A stretch of DNA of 64,000 nucleotides from Sphingopyxis chilensis. Lineage in GTDB: Bacteria > Pseudomonadota > Alphaproteobacteria > Sphingomonadales > Sphingomonadaceae. A program made the translations under genes and the position numbers. Where the stretch lies: contig NZ_CP142394.1 in the NCBI RefSeq assembly GCF_035930445.1, positions 591,501 through 655,500 of the forward strand, given 5' to 3'. This document shows, in pieces, positions 41,196 to 50,138 of the stretch (position 1 is its first letter; each line of letters begins with the position of its first letter). Below the pieces are notes generated by a model. That model worked only from the letters and a program-made list of their open reading frames with translations, had not been told where the DNA came from and searched no databases.

Positions 41196-41540
41196 ATGAC
41201 CATGGATTCGAGGTCGGTCATCGACGCTTTGGGCGCTCTTGCGCAGGAGTATCGGCTCGCGCTGTTCCGGCTGCTCGTGCAGGCCGGCGGGGACGGGATG
41301 GCGGCGGGCGCGATCGCCGGGGCGCTCGGCGTCCCCAATAGTTCGCTCTCCTTCCACCTCGCTCAATTGCGCGGCGCGGGGCTGATCGAGCAGGAGCGCC
41401 AGCATCGGACGATCATCTACCGCGCCAACTATCCGGCGATGAATGCGCTGGTCGCCTACCTCATGGAAAATTGCTGCGCCGCCTCGGCGTGCGAGGGCGA
41501 GGGCTGCGCACCCACGGCAGACGAAAGGAAAAGCGTATGA
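41196..41540 (+). CDS. ArsR-family repressor, copy 2
   Basis: 114-residue winged-helix repressor, divergent from copy 1 and only distantly similar to it. The DNA-binding part has MAAGAIAGALGVPNSSLSFHLAQLRGAGL. Cys93, Cys94, Cys99 and Cys104 (ENCCAASACEGEGC) give a C-terminal metalloid site of the same style as copy 1. The start at 41196 is chosen because the operator runs up to 41193; a longer in-frame extension to 41016 would translate the operators. The arsI ATG overlaps its stop (ATGA). It probably controls itself and arsI. Confidence 0.9.
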   Translation: MTMDSRSVIDALGALAQEYRLALFRLLVQAGGDGMAAGAIAGALGVPNSSLSFHLAQLRGAGLIEQERQHRTIIYRANYPAMNALVAYLMENCCAASACEGEGCAPTADERKSV

Positions 41541-41989
41541 AAACACTGCATGTCCATGTCGGGGTCCAGGACCTTGCGACTTCGATCCGCTTCTACAGCT
41601 CTATGTTCGGCGCCGAGCCGACCGTGACGAAGCCCGACTATGCCAAATGGCTGCTCGACGATCCGCGCGTGAACTTCGCGATCTCGATGGGCAATCATGC
41701 GCGCAACGGCATCCAGCATCTCGGCGTCCAGGTCGAAAGCCCCTGTGAACTCGGCGAAGTCTATGGGCGGATCAAGGCAGCCGAACGACCCGTGCTCGAA
41801 GAGGGCCGCACGACCTGTTGCTACGCCAAGTCGGAAAAGAGCTGGATATCCGATCCCGACGGGGTGGTGTGGGAAGCCTTTTACACCGATGGCGAGGCGA
41901 CGACCTATGGCGACAGCCCCGCGCTCGAAACCTTGGGAACTGAACCCGCCGCCGCCAGATGTTGCGCACCCTCCGCCGCAGTAATCTGA
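41537..41989 (+). CDS. arsI: ArsI/CadI family C-As lyase
   Basis: 150-residue vicinal-oxygen-chelate (glyoxalase-fold) protein. ArsI enzymes cleave the carbon-arsenic bond of trivalent methylarsenite and aromatic arsenicals using Fe(II). Metal ligands would be His5, His61 (IQHLG) and Glu113 (VWEAF). The arsenic-binding cysteine pair is Cys94-Cys95 in RTTCCYAKSEKSW. A second CC lies at the C-terminus (ARCCAPS). These residues favour true C-As lyase over generic VOC annotation. Translation is coupled to arsR copy 2. Confidence 0.92.
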   Translation: MKTLHVHVGVQDLATSIRFYSSMFGAEPTVTKPDYAKWLLDDPRVNFAISMGNHARNGIQHLGVQVESPCELGEVYGRIKAAERPVLEEGRTTCCYAKSEKSWISDPDGVVWEAFYTDGEATTYGDSPALETLGTEPAAARCCAPSAAVI

Positions 41990-42013
41990 ATTCGGCTTTT
42001 GACGGTAACCGGC

Positions 42014-42034
42014 GTGGCGGGCGTTGCCCGCCAC
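42014..42034 (+). other. Perfect hairpin after arsI
   Basis: GTGGCGGGC (42014-42022), loop GTT, and GCCCGCCAC (42026-42034) form a 9-bp stem 25 nt after the arsI stop. No T-tract follows, so it is a terminator candidate only. Confidence 0.45.
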
Positions 42035-42149
42035 CCTTCGAGCGAAATTCAAGAGAATCTGGCGAATATTTGCTTCGGCTGAGCGACCGCGCGAGCCGCC
42101 GGTTCGCCGCGAGCGTCGCGCGGCGTCTGTCTTCGCATTTCCACGGAAG

Positions 42150-42225
42150 TGGTGCCGCTTACAGGACTCGAACCTGTGACCCCATCATTACGAATGATGT
42201 GCTCTACCAACTGAGCTAAAGCGGC
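42150..42225 (-). tRNA. tRNA-Thr (anticodon CGT)
   Basis: A 76-nt tRNA with encoded CCA on the - strand. Acceptor GCCGCTT pairs with AAGCGGC, the D-arm has AGCTCAGTTGGTAGAGC, the anticodon stem CATCA/TGATG encloses TTCGTAA with CGT at 42192-42190, and the T-arm has GGTTCGAGTCC. It reads ACG codons. Upstream, TTGTTT (42265-42260) and TAGGGG (42242-42237), 17 bp apart, form a probable promoter. Confidence 0.97.
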
Positions 42226-42317
42226 AACGAGGGGCGCCCCTAGCAGCGCCTTCGGATGAAAACAAGCGTCCTTGCACAAGTGGCGGATAAGGGTTTTGCG
42301 CGTCCGCCGGGCCGGGG

Positions 42318-42788
42318 TCAATCCCGGCCCAACGGCAGTTCGGTCGTCGCCTTGATTTCGGACAGCGCCACTGTCGAGTTGATTTCCTGCACTCCCGGCA
42401 ATTTGCTGAGCTGGTCGAAGAAGAAACGCTCATAGGCGTCGATGTCGCGCGCGACGATGCGCAGCATGAAATCGGTCGTGCCCATCAGCACATAGGCGTC
42501 GAGCACCTCGGGAAAACCCTGGATCGCCGCGCTGAATTCATCGAGATTGGCGCGGCCGTGGGCATTGAGCTTCACCTGCGCGAAGACATGCGCGTTGAGC
42601 CCCACTTTGCGCCGGTCGACGATCGCGACACGCTTCCTGATGAAGCCGTCGCGTTCGAGGCGGTCGATGCGGCGCCAGCAGGGCGAAACCGACAGTCCCA
42701 CGCGTTCGGCGATCTGTGCCGTCGTTTGATTCGCGTCGCGCTGCAGTTCGCGGAGAATCTTTATCTCGAACGGGTCCAAATCGGTCAT
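42318..42788 (-). CDS. Lrp/AsnC-family transcriptional regulator
   Basis: 156-residue feast/famine regulator. The N-terminal HTH has FEIKILRELQRDANQTTAQIAERVGLSVSPCWRRIDRLERDG (in parts), and the C-terminal RAM domain has HVFAQVKLNAHGRANLDEF and VLMGTTDFMLRIVARDIDAYERF. The start at 42788 is the family start; the longer frame to 42896 is intergenic. It is divergent from leucine dehydrogenase with 125 bp between, and so probably regulates that operon in response to a branched-chain amino acid. Confidence 0.9.
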   Translation of the reverse strand: MTDLDPFEIKILRELQRDANQTTAQIAERVGLSVSPCWRRIDRLERDGFIRKRVAIVDRRKVGLNAHVFAQVKLNAHGRANLDEFSAAIQGFPEVLDAYVLMGTTDFMLRIVARDIDAYERFFFDQLSKLPGVQEINSTVALSEIKATTELPLGRD

Positions 42789-42913
42789 TCCAACCGAATA
42801 ACCCAATTTGGACGGCAAGAAAATCCGAAAATCAGTCAGGGTGGCCGATAATCGATCAAGTTTGCCCGGCGTGAAAATGCGACAAGCTACCGTCAATCCA
42901 AGGAGTATGTTTC

Positions 42914-43966
42914 ATGGTCGTCCGTCTTGCCCGCCTGGCCCCGCCGCTCGAATGCGTGCGGCTTTATGATCTCGAAGCGGGTCTCGACGGCTTCATCGCG
43001 ATTCACTCGACCGCACTGGGGCCCGGCGCGGGGGGGTGCCGGCTGTGGTCCTATCCCGACACGAGCCACGCGCTCGCCGATGCGGTGCGCCTGGCCGAGG
43101 GCATGAGTTACAAGAATGCGCTCGCCGGCTTGCCGCTGGGCGGGGCGAAGGCGGTGCTGCGGCGGCCCGAGGGCGACTGGGACCGCGTCGCCTTGTTCCG
43201 CGCCTTCGGCCGCGCGGTCGAGGCGCTGGGGGGACTCTATGTCACCGCCGAAGACGTCGGGACGTCGGTCGAGGACATGCAGGAGGTTGCCTCCGTCTCG
43301 CGCCATGTCGCGGGCTTGCCCTCGGTGGCAGGGCGCGCGGGCGGCGATCCGTCGCCCTGGACCGCGAAAGGTGTTTTCGAATCGATGCAGGTCGCGGCCG
43401 AGTTCGCGCTGGGCCGGGAACTCGACGGGCTGACCGTCGCCGTCCAGGGCACCGGCAATGTCGGCGCCGACCTGTGCCGCCGCCTTGCCGCGGCGGGCGC
43501 GCGGCTCGTGATCGCCGACGTCAGCCCGGCGCGCCGCGACCGGCTCGCGGCGGTGCATGGCGCCAAGGTGGTCGACGTATCGGAGATCGCATCGGTCGAT
43601 GCCGACATATTCGCGCCCTGCGCGCTCGGCGGCGCGCTCGACCGCGACACCGTCGCGAAGCTGAAGGCAAAGCTCGTCTGCGGCGCTGCCAACAACCAGC
43701 TCGCGACCCCTGACATCGCAGGGCTGCTGCTGGAGCGCGGGATCGCCTATGCGCCCGACTATGTCGTCAATGCGGGCGGCATCATCAACGTATCGGCCGA
43801 ATATATTGGCGAGGACGAAAGCGACGTCGAACTGCGTGTCGCCCAAATCGCGCCGCGAGTCGGGGATCTGCTCGATCGCGCGGCGCGCGAAGGCCGCTCG
43901 CCCGCAGTCGTCGCCGACGAAATGGCCGAGGAGGTCATCGCCGGCGCGCAGCGCGAGGCGGCCTGA
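42914..43966 (+). CDS. ldh: Leucine/valine dehydrogenase (Glu/Leu/Phe/Val dehydrogenase family)
   Basis: 350-residue NAD-dependent amino-acid dehydrogenase converting leucine or related branched-chain amino acids to 2-oxo acids plus ammonium. Catalytic lysines are Lys67 in EGMSYKNALAG and Lys79 in PLGGAKAVLRRP, matching the leucine dehydrogenase pair. The NAD fold is LTVAVQGTGNVGADLCRRL. Active-site support comes from VTAEDVGTSVEDM and VNAGGIINVSAEY. Precise amino-acid preference (Leu, Val or Phe) cannot be read. Its stop overlaps the start of an ACT-like gene by one base. Confidence 0.9.
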   Translation: MVVRLARLAPPLECVRLYDLEAGLDGFIAIHSTALGPGAGGCRLWSYPDTSHALADAVRLAEGMSYKNALAGLPLGGAKAVLRRPEGDWDRVALFRAFGRAVEALGGLYVTAEDVGTSVEDMQEVASVSRHVAGLPSVAGRAGGDPSPWTAKGVFESMQVAAEFALGRELDGLTVAVQGTGNVGADLCRRLAAAGARLVIADVSPARRDRLAAVHGAKVVDVSEIASVDADIFAPCALGGALDRDTVAKLKAKLVCGAANNQLATPDIAGLLLERGIAYAPDYVVNAGGIINVSAEYIGEDESDVELRVAQIAPRVGDLLDRAAREGRSPAVVADEMAEEVIAGAQREAA

Positions 43967-44250
43967 TGCACCGTTTTCGCGTCGACGCGATCCTTGATCC
44001 GCAATCGCTGCCGCGCGTCGCCAATTTCTTTGCGCAGCGCGCGATCGTGCCGACCGGTGTGACGATGCGCGTCCTGCCGTCGCACATGCAAATCGAGGTC
44101 GCGGTTGCGGGGCTGGAGGCGGCGCAGGCTGCGATCATCGCGGCCAAGCTGGGCGAAGTTGTTGCTGTCCTGCGATCCGAAGTCGAAGAGTCCGTAACGG
44201 CGATTTACGGCGCGGACCGCAGGCAGCCGACCTTGGCCGTAGTGGGCTGA
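43966..44250 (+). CDS. ACT-like small protein coupled to leucine dehydrogenase
   Basis: 94-residue protein with the beta-alpha-beta-beta-alpha-beta order of an ACT-like fold: FRVDAILDP, SLPRVANFFAQRAIV, GVTMRVLP, MQIEVAVAG, AAQAAIIAAKLGEV, VAVLRSEVE. It resembles the regulatory small-subunit style of amino-acid enzymes, though sequence recognition is weak. The ATG at 43966 shares one base with the dehydrogenase stop (TGATG), so the two are made together. It could bind an amino acid and regulate the dehydrogenase; this is inference. Confidence 0.55.
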   Translation: MHRFRVDAILDPQSLPRVANFFAQRAIVPTGVTMRVLPSHMQIEVAVAGLEAAQAAIIAAKLGEVVAVLRSEVEESVTAIYGADRRQPTLAVVG

Positions 44251-44349
44251 GCTTCAACTTCTTCTTTCGCGATGGCGAGGCTGGCGTGGCTTGCTTCGCT
44301 TCGCCGCGCGTGCAAGAGCCGCGCCGACGAGCAGCGGGAGAAAGAGGCG

Positions 44350-45573
44350 ATGCGGTTCGACGTGGTGATAGTTGGTGCGGGGCATGGCGGCGCGCAGGTC
44401 GCGATGATGCTGCGGACGCAGAAGTTCGAAGGCAGCATTGCGATCGTCGGCGAGGAGCCCGAGCTTCCCTATGAGCGCCCCCCGCTGTCGAAGGAATATT
44501 TCGCGGGCGAGAAAGAGTTCGAGCGTATCCAGCTGCGCCCCGCCAAATATTGGGACGAGCGCGCGGTGACGATGCTGCTCGGCAAGCGGGTCGTCGCGGT
44601 CGATCCCGCCGCGCATAGCGTCACGACCGACGACGGCGGGACGATCGGATATGGCAAGCTCGTATGGGCGACCGGCGGCCATCCGCGCATGCTGCCGATC
44701 CCCGGCGGCGACCTTCCCGGTGTGCAGGGGGTGCGCACCCGCGCCGACGCCGATGCGATGAAGGCGGCGTCGGAAACCGCGCGCCAGATCGTGGTCATCG
44801 GTGGCGGCTATATTGGGCTCGAAGCGGCGGCGGTACTGAACAAGGCGGGTAAGAAGGTCGTGCTATTGGAAGCGCTCGACCGCGTTCTCGCACGCGTTGC
44901 GGGCGAAGAGCTGTCGCGCTTCTACGAGAAGGAGCATCGGGATCATGGCGTCGACCTGCGGCTCGGCGTCTGCGTCGATGCGATCGAGGGCGAGAGTCAT
45001 GTCACCGGCGTGCGCCTTTCGGATGGCGAGATCGTCCCCGCCGATCTGGTCATCGTCGGCATCGGCATCGTGCCCGCCATCGAGCCGTTGGTCGCTGCGG
45101 GCGCCGATTGCGCCAACGGGGTGCGCGTCGACCGGCTCTGCAAGACGAGCCTGCCCGATATTTATGCGATCGGCGATTGCGCCGCGCATGTGAACGACTT
45201 TGCCGAAGGCGCCGAGATCCGGCTCGAATCGGTGCAGAACGCGAACGATCAGGCGAATGTCGTCGCCAAGGGCATAGTGGGCGACGAGGCTCCCTATCAT
45301 GCGATCCCCTGGTTCTGGTCGAACCAGTATGACCTGAAGCTCCAGACCGCGGGCCTCTCGACCGGGCACGATCAGGCGGTGCTTCGCGGCGATCCCGCAA
45401 ACCGCAGCTTCTCGGTCGTTTACCTCAAAGCGGGCAAGGTGATCGCGATCGACTGCGTCAACGCGACCAAGGACTATGTCCAGGGCCGCATGATCGTCAC
45501 TGCGGGACTTCGCGCCACGGCGGAGCAGCTCGCCGACACCGAAACGCCGCTCAAGGCGTTGCTGCCAGTCTGA
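44350..45573 (+). CDS. Ferredoxin/rubredoxin reductase-like FAD oxidoreductase
   Basis: 407-residue flavoprotein of the ferredoxin-NAD reductase type used with P450s and ring-hydroxylating dioxygenases. FAD binds at [19 protein letters not shown] and the NADH site is [18 protein letters not shown]. The second FAD motif is [34 protein letters not shown] is the family signature. The ATG at 44350 follows GGGAGAAAGAGG; the longer frame from 44272 reads out of the spacer. No ferredoxin or oxygenase gene is adjacent, so the partner is elsewhere. Confidence 0.9.
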   Translation: MRFDVVIVGAGHGGAQVAMMLRTQKFEGSIAIVGEEPELPYERPPLSKEYFAGEKEFERIQLRPAKYWDERAVTMLLGKRVVAVDPAAHSVTTDDGGTIGYGKLVWATGGHPRMLPIPGGDLPGVQGVRTRADADAMKAASETARQIVVIGGGYIGLEAAAVLNKAGKKVVLLEALDRVLARVAGEELSRFYEKEHRDHGVDLRLGVCVDAIEGESHVTGVRLSDGEIVPADLVIVGIGIVPAIEPLVAAGADCANGVRVDRLCKTSLPDIYAIGDCAAHVNDFAEGAEIRLESVQNANDQANVVAKGIVGDEAPYHAIPWFWSNQYDLKLQTAGLSTGHDQAVLRGDPANRSFSVVYLKAGKVIAIDCVNATKDYVQGRMIVTAGLRATAEQLADTETPLKALLPV

Positions 45574-45576
45574 GGC

Positions 45577-48360
45577 TTACCAGCGGATCGTCAGCCCCAC
45601 CGTGCCGCCATAGCGCCGGCTGCGCGGTCCGTCGGCGTCGAAGCCGTAATCGCCTTTCACATGCACCGCGACGTTTTCGCCAAGGCGCGCGATCAGGCCA
45701 GCGCCGAACTCGGCCTCGGTACGGCCGAGATCGGTGATGATCGGGTCGGTGCCGAAGCGCGTCGTCTGGTCGCCCGAGAAGCCGTGCCACAGGCTGGCGT
45801 GGAGATAGGGCTGGAAGCCGCCATACCCGCCCTGCAGCCGCAGTCCGGCCCGCCCGGTCAGCACATCGCCGGTCGCGAAGTCGATCGTCGAAAAGCTGTC
45901 CGCCCGGTCGTCGAGCTTCACCTGCTGCCACAAGAGCTGCGCCTGCGGTTCGAGCGTCCAGTTGGCCGAGAGGGCAAGCGGATAGCCCGCTTCGATCGAG
46001 GCGGTCCATCCCTTGCCGTCGATGTCGATCGCTTCGCCCGAACTGGCCGAGGTTTCGCCATCGAACCAGCTGTGCATGACGACGGTATCGACATACCAGC
46101 CGTTTTCCCCGACGAGCGTGGCATAGCCGGCAAGGCTCGTCGCCTTGACGTCGATCTGGCCGACCGTCAGGTCGTTCCAGCCGAGCGCGCCGCCGCGGAC
46201 GCTGCCGTCGGTCGACGAGCGTCCGACGAAGGCGCCGAGACGGACGTTCGTGCCGCCATCCTCTCCAAAGCCTGCAAAATCCTGGCCGATCTGGAAGCCC
46301 GAGAGATCGCCATCGAGCGACGGGGCAACGTCGCCATCCCATTTGATCTCGCTATTTTCGGCAAAGACGCGCCCCCAGGTCGCGGGTAGCGCGCCGCCGC
46401 CGCGCAGCAGCGCCTGTTCGCCGCGCCGTTCATGGAAAGTCCCGAGCGTTGCGCTCGCGAGATGATGCGCCACCGGCACCGACGCGACAAAAGCCGCGAC
46501 TTCGGGACGATAGAGCGGCACGACCTCCGCGATCACCGGTGTCGCACCGGGGGTCGGCGGCTCGACCACGACCTCCGGGGCCGGGGAGGGAAGGGGCGCC
46601 GGTTCCGCCGGCGGCTCGGGCGGCGGCGGCGGCGCTTCGGGTTCGGGCGCCGGCTCGGGCGCGGGCGTCGGCGCCGGGGGCGGATCGGTCTCGGTCACCG
46701 GCGGCGCGGGGTCGACCGGATCGGGATTGTCCGGCGTCGGTTCGGGCGGTGGCGGTGGCGGCTCGGGCGCTGGAGCGGGCGGCGGGGCAGGCGGCTCGGG
46801 CGGCAGCGGTTCGGGCGCGGGATCGGGCGCCGGCGGGGTTAACACCGGCGGCGCGGGGGCGGGTTCGGGGGGCGGCGGGGTTTCGGGCTCGGGCGCCGGC
46901 GGCAATGTCGAGCGGAGATACCAGTTTTCGCCGGTTCCGGCCGTCGTGCCGCCGCGGAACAGGAAATATTCATAGGCGCCGACGGCGACGCGGTGGTTGA
47001 GCGCAAAGGCGCCGCTCGCTGTCGTTGCGCCGCCCACCGCCTCGACGATGAGAATGCCGTTCTGCTGCGTGGCGGCGCCGGTGCCGCCCGCGTTGATCAC
47101 GGTCACGCCGGTCGTGCCCGAAGCATCGCCGCCGTCGATCACGAGCTTGTCGGAGAGCGACGCGTCATCGCCGAGGACGGTATCGATCAGCAAAAGCCCG
47201 TTGTTGCCGACATAGTCGCCGCCGACGGTAAAGCTGTCGCCCGGCGCATTGCCGCTGTTGGTCAGGTCGATGCGTCCGGCATTGACCAGCGTCGCGCGCT
47301 CGCCCGCGGTGAAGGCGACGATCCCGCCCTGCAGGCCGCCGCCGAAGATCGTGCTCGACGCGTCGAGTTCGAAGCGCCCGGTGCCGGTCCCGGCGTCGCC
47401 GAGGGTCAGGAGGCCGTCGAACGTCAGTTCGCTATCGTTCGTCGCCCGGACATCTTCCCAGCCGTCGAAGCGTGCGACACCGCCCGTCGTGACATTGTCG
47501 AAGACCAGCGCGTCGGTGCCGACCCCGCCGGTGATCCGCGGCGACCCGCCGAGGTTCGCGTTGGTCAGATTGGCAAGCCGCGCGCTGTCGTCGTCGCCGC
47601 CCATGTCGACCATGCCATGCACGATCCCGCCGCCGTCCCAGACGAAACTGTCGGTGCCGGCGCTGAGCAGCACGTCGCCGCCCACCGACCCGCCGGTGAT
47701 CGTCACGCTGTCGGTGCCGCCCGATACGCTGACATTGCCGCCGATTGTCCCGTCCGAGAGGATGATCGTGTCGTTGCCGAAACCGGCGACAAGGTTGCGG
47801 TCGATGACGCCGCCCGACATGTCGAAGAGATTGTCGGCGAGCTTCATATTCACGCGTCCGATCCGCCCGCCAGTCATTCGCGCGGTATCGCCGTCGTCGA
47901 ACGCATCGACGATGCGGCCGCCGGTCATCAGGAATGTGTCCATCGAACCACCCTGATTGAGCCGGTCCACCTCGCCGCCCGTCATGACGAAATCGTCGAC
48001 GCCTTCGCCTTGCTGCACCTGGCCGGTGACGGTTCCCGCGCTGATCGAGAAGCTGTCGTCGCCATTGCCCTGATCGACCGAACCCTCGATCCGGCCCGAA
48101 TTGACGGTAACCGCATCGGCTCCGCCGCCGAAAGTGACGTCGCCCGCGACGGTGCCGGTGCCGCCGGCAGGGAGCGTCAGCTGATTGTTTCCGTCCGGAT
48201 CGTCGAGTCCGCCCGCGGACGTGCCGCTGTCGCAGATGTGGACATCGTCACCGGCAGTGGGCGTGAAGACGCATTGCGCAAAGGCGGCGGAGGTCTGCCC
48301 CAGCGCGACGAGGGCGGCGGACGACAGAAATAGGGGCCTGAGGGTGTGTTTGGGGGACAT
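45577..48360 (-). CDS. Autotransporter with beta-helical passenger
   Basis: 927-residue type V secreted protein. A signal peptide (ending GQTSAAFAQC) is followed by a passenger (about 30-490) built from 20-residue rungs around S/F-x-M/I-T/S-GG-x-V/I, as in FVMTGGEVDRL, FLMTGGRIVDA, ARMTGGRIGR, FDMSGGVIDR and VTITGGSVGGD. A very Pro/Glu/Ala-rich linker spans about 500-605 (APEPETPPPPEPAPAPP and similar). The last 270 residues are an autotransporter barrel starting near ATWGRVFAENSEIKW and ending GGTVGLTIRW, with the terminal aromatic residue. The passenger's function is unknown. It is convergent with the flavoprotein, 3 nt between stops. Confidence 0.88.
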   Translation of the reverse strand: MSPKHTLRPLFLSSAALVALGQTSAAFAQCVFTPTAGDDVHICDSGTSAGGLDDPDGNNQLTLPAGGTGTVAGDVTFGGGADAVTVNSGRIEGSVDQGNGDDSFSISAGTVTGQVQQGEGVDDFVMTGGEVDRLNQGGSMDTFLMTGGRIVDAFDDGDTARMTGGRIGRVNMKLADNLFDMSGGVIDRNLVAGFGNDTIILSDGTIGGNVSVSGGTDSVTITGGSVGGDVLLSAGTDSFVWDGGGIVHGMVDMGGDDDSARLANLTNANLGGSPRITGGVGTDALVFDNVTTGGVARFDGWEDVRATNDSELTFDGLLTLGDAGTGTGRFELDASSTIFGGGLQGGIVAFTAGERATLVNAGRIDLTNSGNAPGDSFTVGGDYVGNNGLLLIDTVLGDDASLSDKLVIDGGDASGTTGVTVINAGGTGAATQQNGILIVEAVGGATTASGAFALNHRVAVGAYEYFLFRGGTTAGTGENWYLRSTLPPAPEPETPPPPEPAPAPPVLTPPAPDPAPEPLPPEPPAPPPAPAPEPPPPPPEPTPDNPDPVDPAPPVTETDPPPAPTPAPEPAPEPEAPPPPPEPPAEPAPLPSPAPEVVVEPPTPGATPVIAEVVPLYRPEVAAFVASVPVAHHLASATLGTFHERRGEQALLRGGGALPATWGRVFAENSEIKWDGDVAPSLDGDLSGFQIGQDFAGFGEDGGTNVRLGAFVGRSSTDGSVRGGALGWNDLTVGQIDVKATSLAGYATLVGENGWYVDTVVMHSWFDGETSASSGEAIDIDGKGWTASIEAGYPLALSANWTLEPQAQLLWQQVKLDDRADSFSTIDFATGDVLTGRAGLRLQGGYGGFQPYLHASLWHGFSGDQTTRFGTDPIITDLGRTEAEFGAGLIARLGENVAVHVKGDYGFDADGPRSRRYGGTVGLTIRW

Positions 48361-48433
48361 GGGGCATCGCTCCCTTTCCGGGTCGGTGCGCCCCCCTGTC
48401 CGTGCAACCTATTAATCGAATATTGCCAAAATG

Positions 48434-49060
48434 TTAAGCGTCAATAGCTGGCGGCGGTTCGTCACCCAGCGCGCGCTTCAGTGTTGCCTTGATATTGCGC
48501 AGCAGGCGCCGCAGCGCGATGATCACCACGACCGCGGCGACCGCGAGCAGGATCGCGATGACGATCGCCAGCGGCGGATAGGCGATCGCGAGCGCCAGCA
48601 GGCCGCCCGTAGCGAGATCTTCGCCGGTCGAGACCGCGGCGTTGCTGAAGGGCTCGGGGCTGACGTTGACGACCGCGCGCGTCGTCGCCTTCGCCCCATG
48701 GCTGAGCAACGCGCCGCCGCCGCCGAGCAGGAAGGCGATCACCTGCCACGCCGGATCCGACGCATCGACCAGCGCGAGCGCGAGCAGCGCGCCGCCGAGC
48801 GGACGGACGAAGCTGTGGACGGTGTCCCAGATCGAATCGACCCACGCGATCTTGTCGGCGAGGAATTCGGCGAGCGTGCCGACGGCTGCCACGCCCAGTA
48901 CCCACGGGTTGGCGAGTATCTGCAGCGCCGCGAGATGTTCGGGAAGCGGCAGCCAACCGAAGCGCATCGCGACGCCGGTCGCCAAAATGGTCAGGTAGAG
49001 CCGCCAGCCGGCGAGGAGGCTGAGGCTGCCGGCGACGCCCAAAATCTCGACGATTCCCAA
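48434..49060 (-). CDS. DUF4126 membrane protein
   Basis: 208-residue membrane protein of the DUF4126 group, with about five hydrophobic segments. Recognisable blocks are VAGSLSLLAGWRLYLTILATGVAMRFGWLPLP (in part), LADKIAWVDSIWDTVHSFVRPLGGALLALA and FLLGGGGALLSHGAKATTRAVVNVSPEPFSN. A basic cytosolic tail (RRLLRNIKATLKRALGD) ends it. Function is unknown. It is divergent from the Nudix gene and lies 73 nt upstream-to-stop from the autotransporter start. Confidence 0.8.
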   Translation of the reverse strand: MGIVEILGVAGSLSLLAGWRLYLTILATGVAMRFGWLPLPEHLAALQILANPWVLGVAAVGTLAEFLADKIAWVDSIWDTVHSFVRPLGGALLALALVDASDPAWQVIAFLLGGGGALLSHGAKATTRAVVNVSPEPFSNAAVSTGEDLATGGLLALAIAYPPLAIVIAILLAVAAVVVIIALRRLLRNIKATLKRALGDEPPPAIDA

Positions 49061-49165
49061 TGTCCCGCTCCCCGTCCCGGATCACATGATGCCATCTTGC
49101 ACCCGTCCGCGCGCGCCCGCAATGCCGGGATGACAAGGCGTCGTGGTGCGGTTATCGCTCGGGTC

Positions 49166-49963
49166 ATGACCGACGCAGCTTCGCCGACCGCACCGCCCGA
49201 AGTCTTGCCCGACGGCGCCATTCCCGCGGCGACGCTGGTCATCATGCGCCCGTCGGAATGTGGCGGAGCCGACGAGATATTGATGGTCAAGCGTTCGACG
49301 AAAATGGCATTCGCGGCCGGCGCCGTCGTGTTTCCGGGGGGACGCGTCGATCCCGACGATTATCACGTCGCGCGCCTCTACGGCTTCAGGATCGACGAGG
49401 CCGACGGCGCCGCGCGTGTCGCCGCGCTGCGCGAGACGCTCGAGGAAACGGGGCTGGCTGTCGGCTGGCCGGAACTGAGGGAAGGGGAGGTCGCCGAGGT
49501 GCGGCGGGCGCTGCTCGGCGGGACGCTGCTTTCGGATATCCTGACGGCGCGCGGCGACCGAATCGCCCTGGAATCCTTCGTTCCCTTCGCGCGCTGGTGC
49601 CCCAATTTCAAAGAAGCCCGGACGTTCGACACGCGATTTTATGCCGTCGCGGCGCCGCCCCACGGCCATGAATTGACGGTCGAAGAGGCCGAGCACAGCC
49701 ATATCTTCTGGGCGAGCGCCGAAGCGACGCTGGCGATGGCCGATCGGGGCGAGGTATCGGTGATCTTTCCGACCCGGCGCAATCTTGAACGCATCGCGCA
49801 AGCCGCCGATTTTGCGGGTTTCTCGTCCCATTCGCGTCAGTTTCCTGTCGAGCTGGTGACGCCATGGATCGAGGACCGCGATGGGCAAAGCCATCTCTGC
49901 ATTCCGAGCCACCTCGGCTACCCCGTGACGAGCGAGCCCTTCGACCGCGTTCGGCGCGGATAA
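49166..49963 (+). CDS. Nudix hydrolase, NUDT7/NUDT19-like
   Basis: 265-residue pyrophosphohydrolase of the group related to eukaryotic NUDT7/NUDT19 CoA-type enzymes. The Nudix box is split: FPGGRVDPDDY begins it, then an insertion of about 20 residues, then AALRETLEETGLAVGW, the REUXEEXGU core. The insertion is usual for this subfamily. CoA, acyl-CoA or nucleotide-sugar diphosphates are possible substrates. The C-terminus continues with EAEHSHIFWASAEATL. ATG at 49166 fits the first strand; the frame stays open upstream, antisense to DUF4126, without family character. Confidence 0.82.
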   Translation: MTDAASPTAPPEVLPDGAIPAATLVIMRPSECGGADEILMVKRSTKMAFAAGAVVFPGGRVDPDDYHVARLYGFRIDEADGAARVAALRETLEETGLAVGWPELREGEVAEVRRALLGGTLLSDILTARGDRIALESFVPFARWCPNFKEARTFDTRFYAVAAPPHGHELTVEEAEHSHIFWASAEATLAMADRGEVSVIFPTRRNLERIAQAADFAGFSSHSRQFPVELVTPWIEDRDGQSHLCIPSHLGYPVTSEPFDRVRRG

Positions 49964-50138
49964 CGGCAGTTCAGTATGGCAACTTTTTCCCTATTTATTA
50001 TTTACTAACATTTGTTGGGCTAGGGCAAATCGTCGTTGCAATTGCTGAAGGCCGTGCCTAAGAAGGCGCTGCAGAAGCAGACCGGGGCGGGTTCTCCGGT
50101 GTGATTCGACAAAAGTAATCCAGTGGACGGAGAATAAG

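Noticed and set aside
46432..46975. Gly/Arg- and Gly/Ser-repeat frames on the + strand
   Set aside because: They are the antisense of the autotransporter's Pro-rich linker, not independent repeat proteins.
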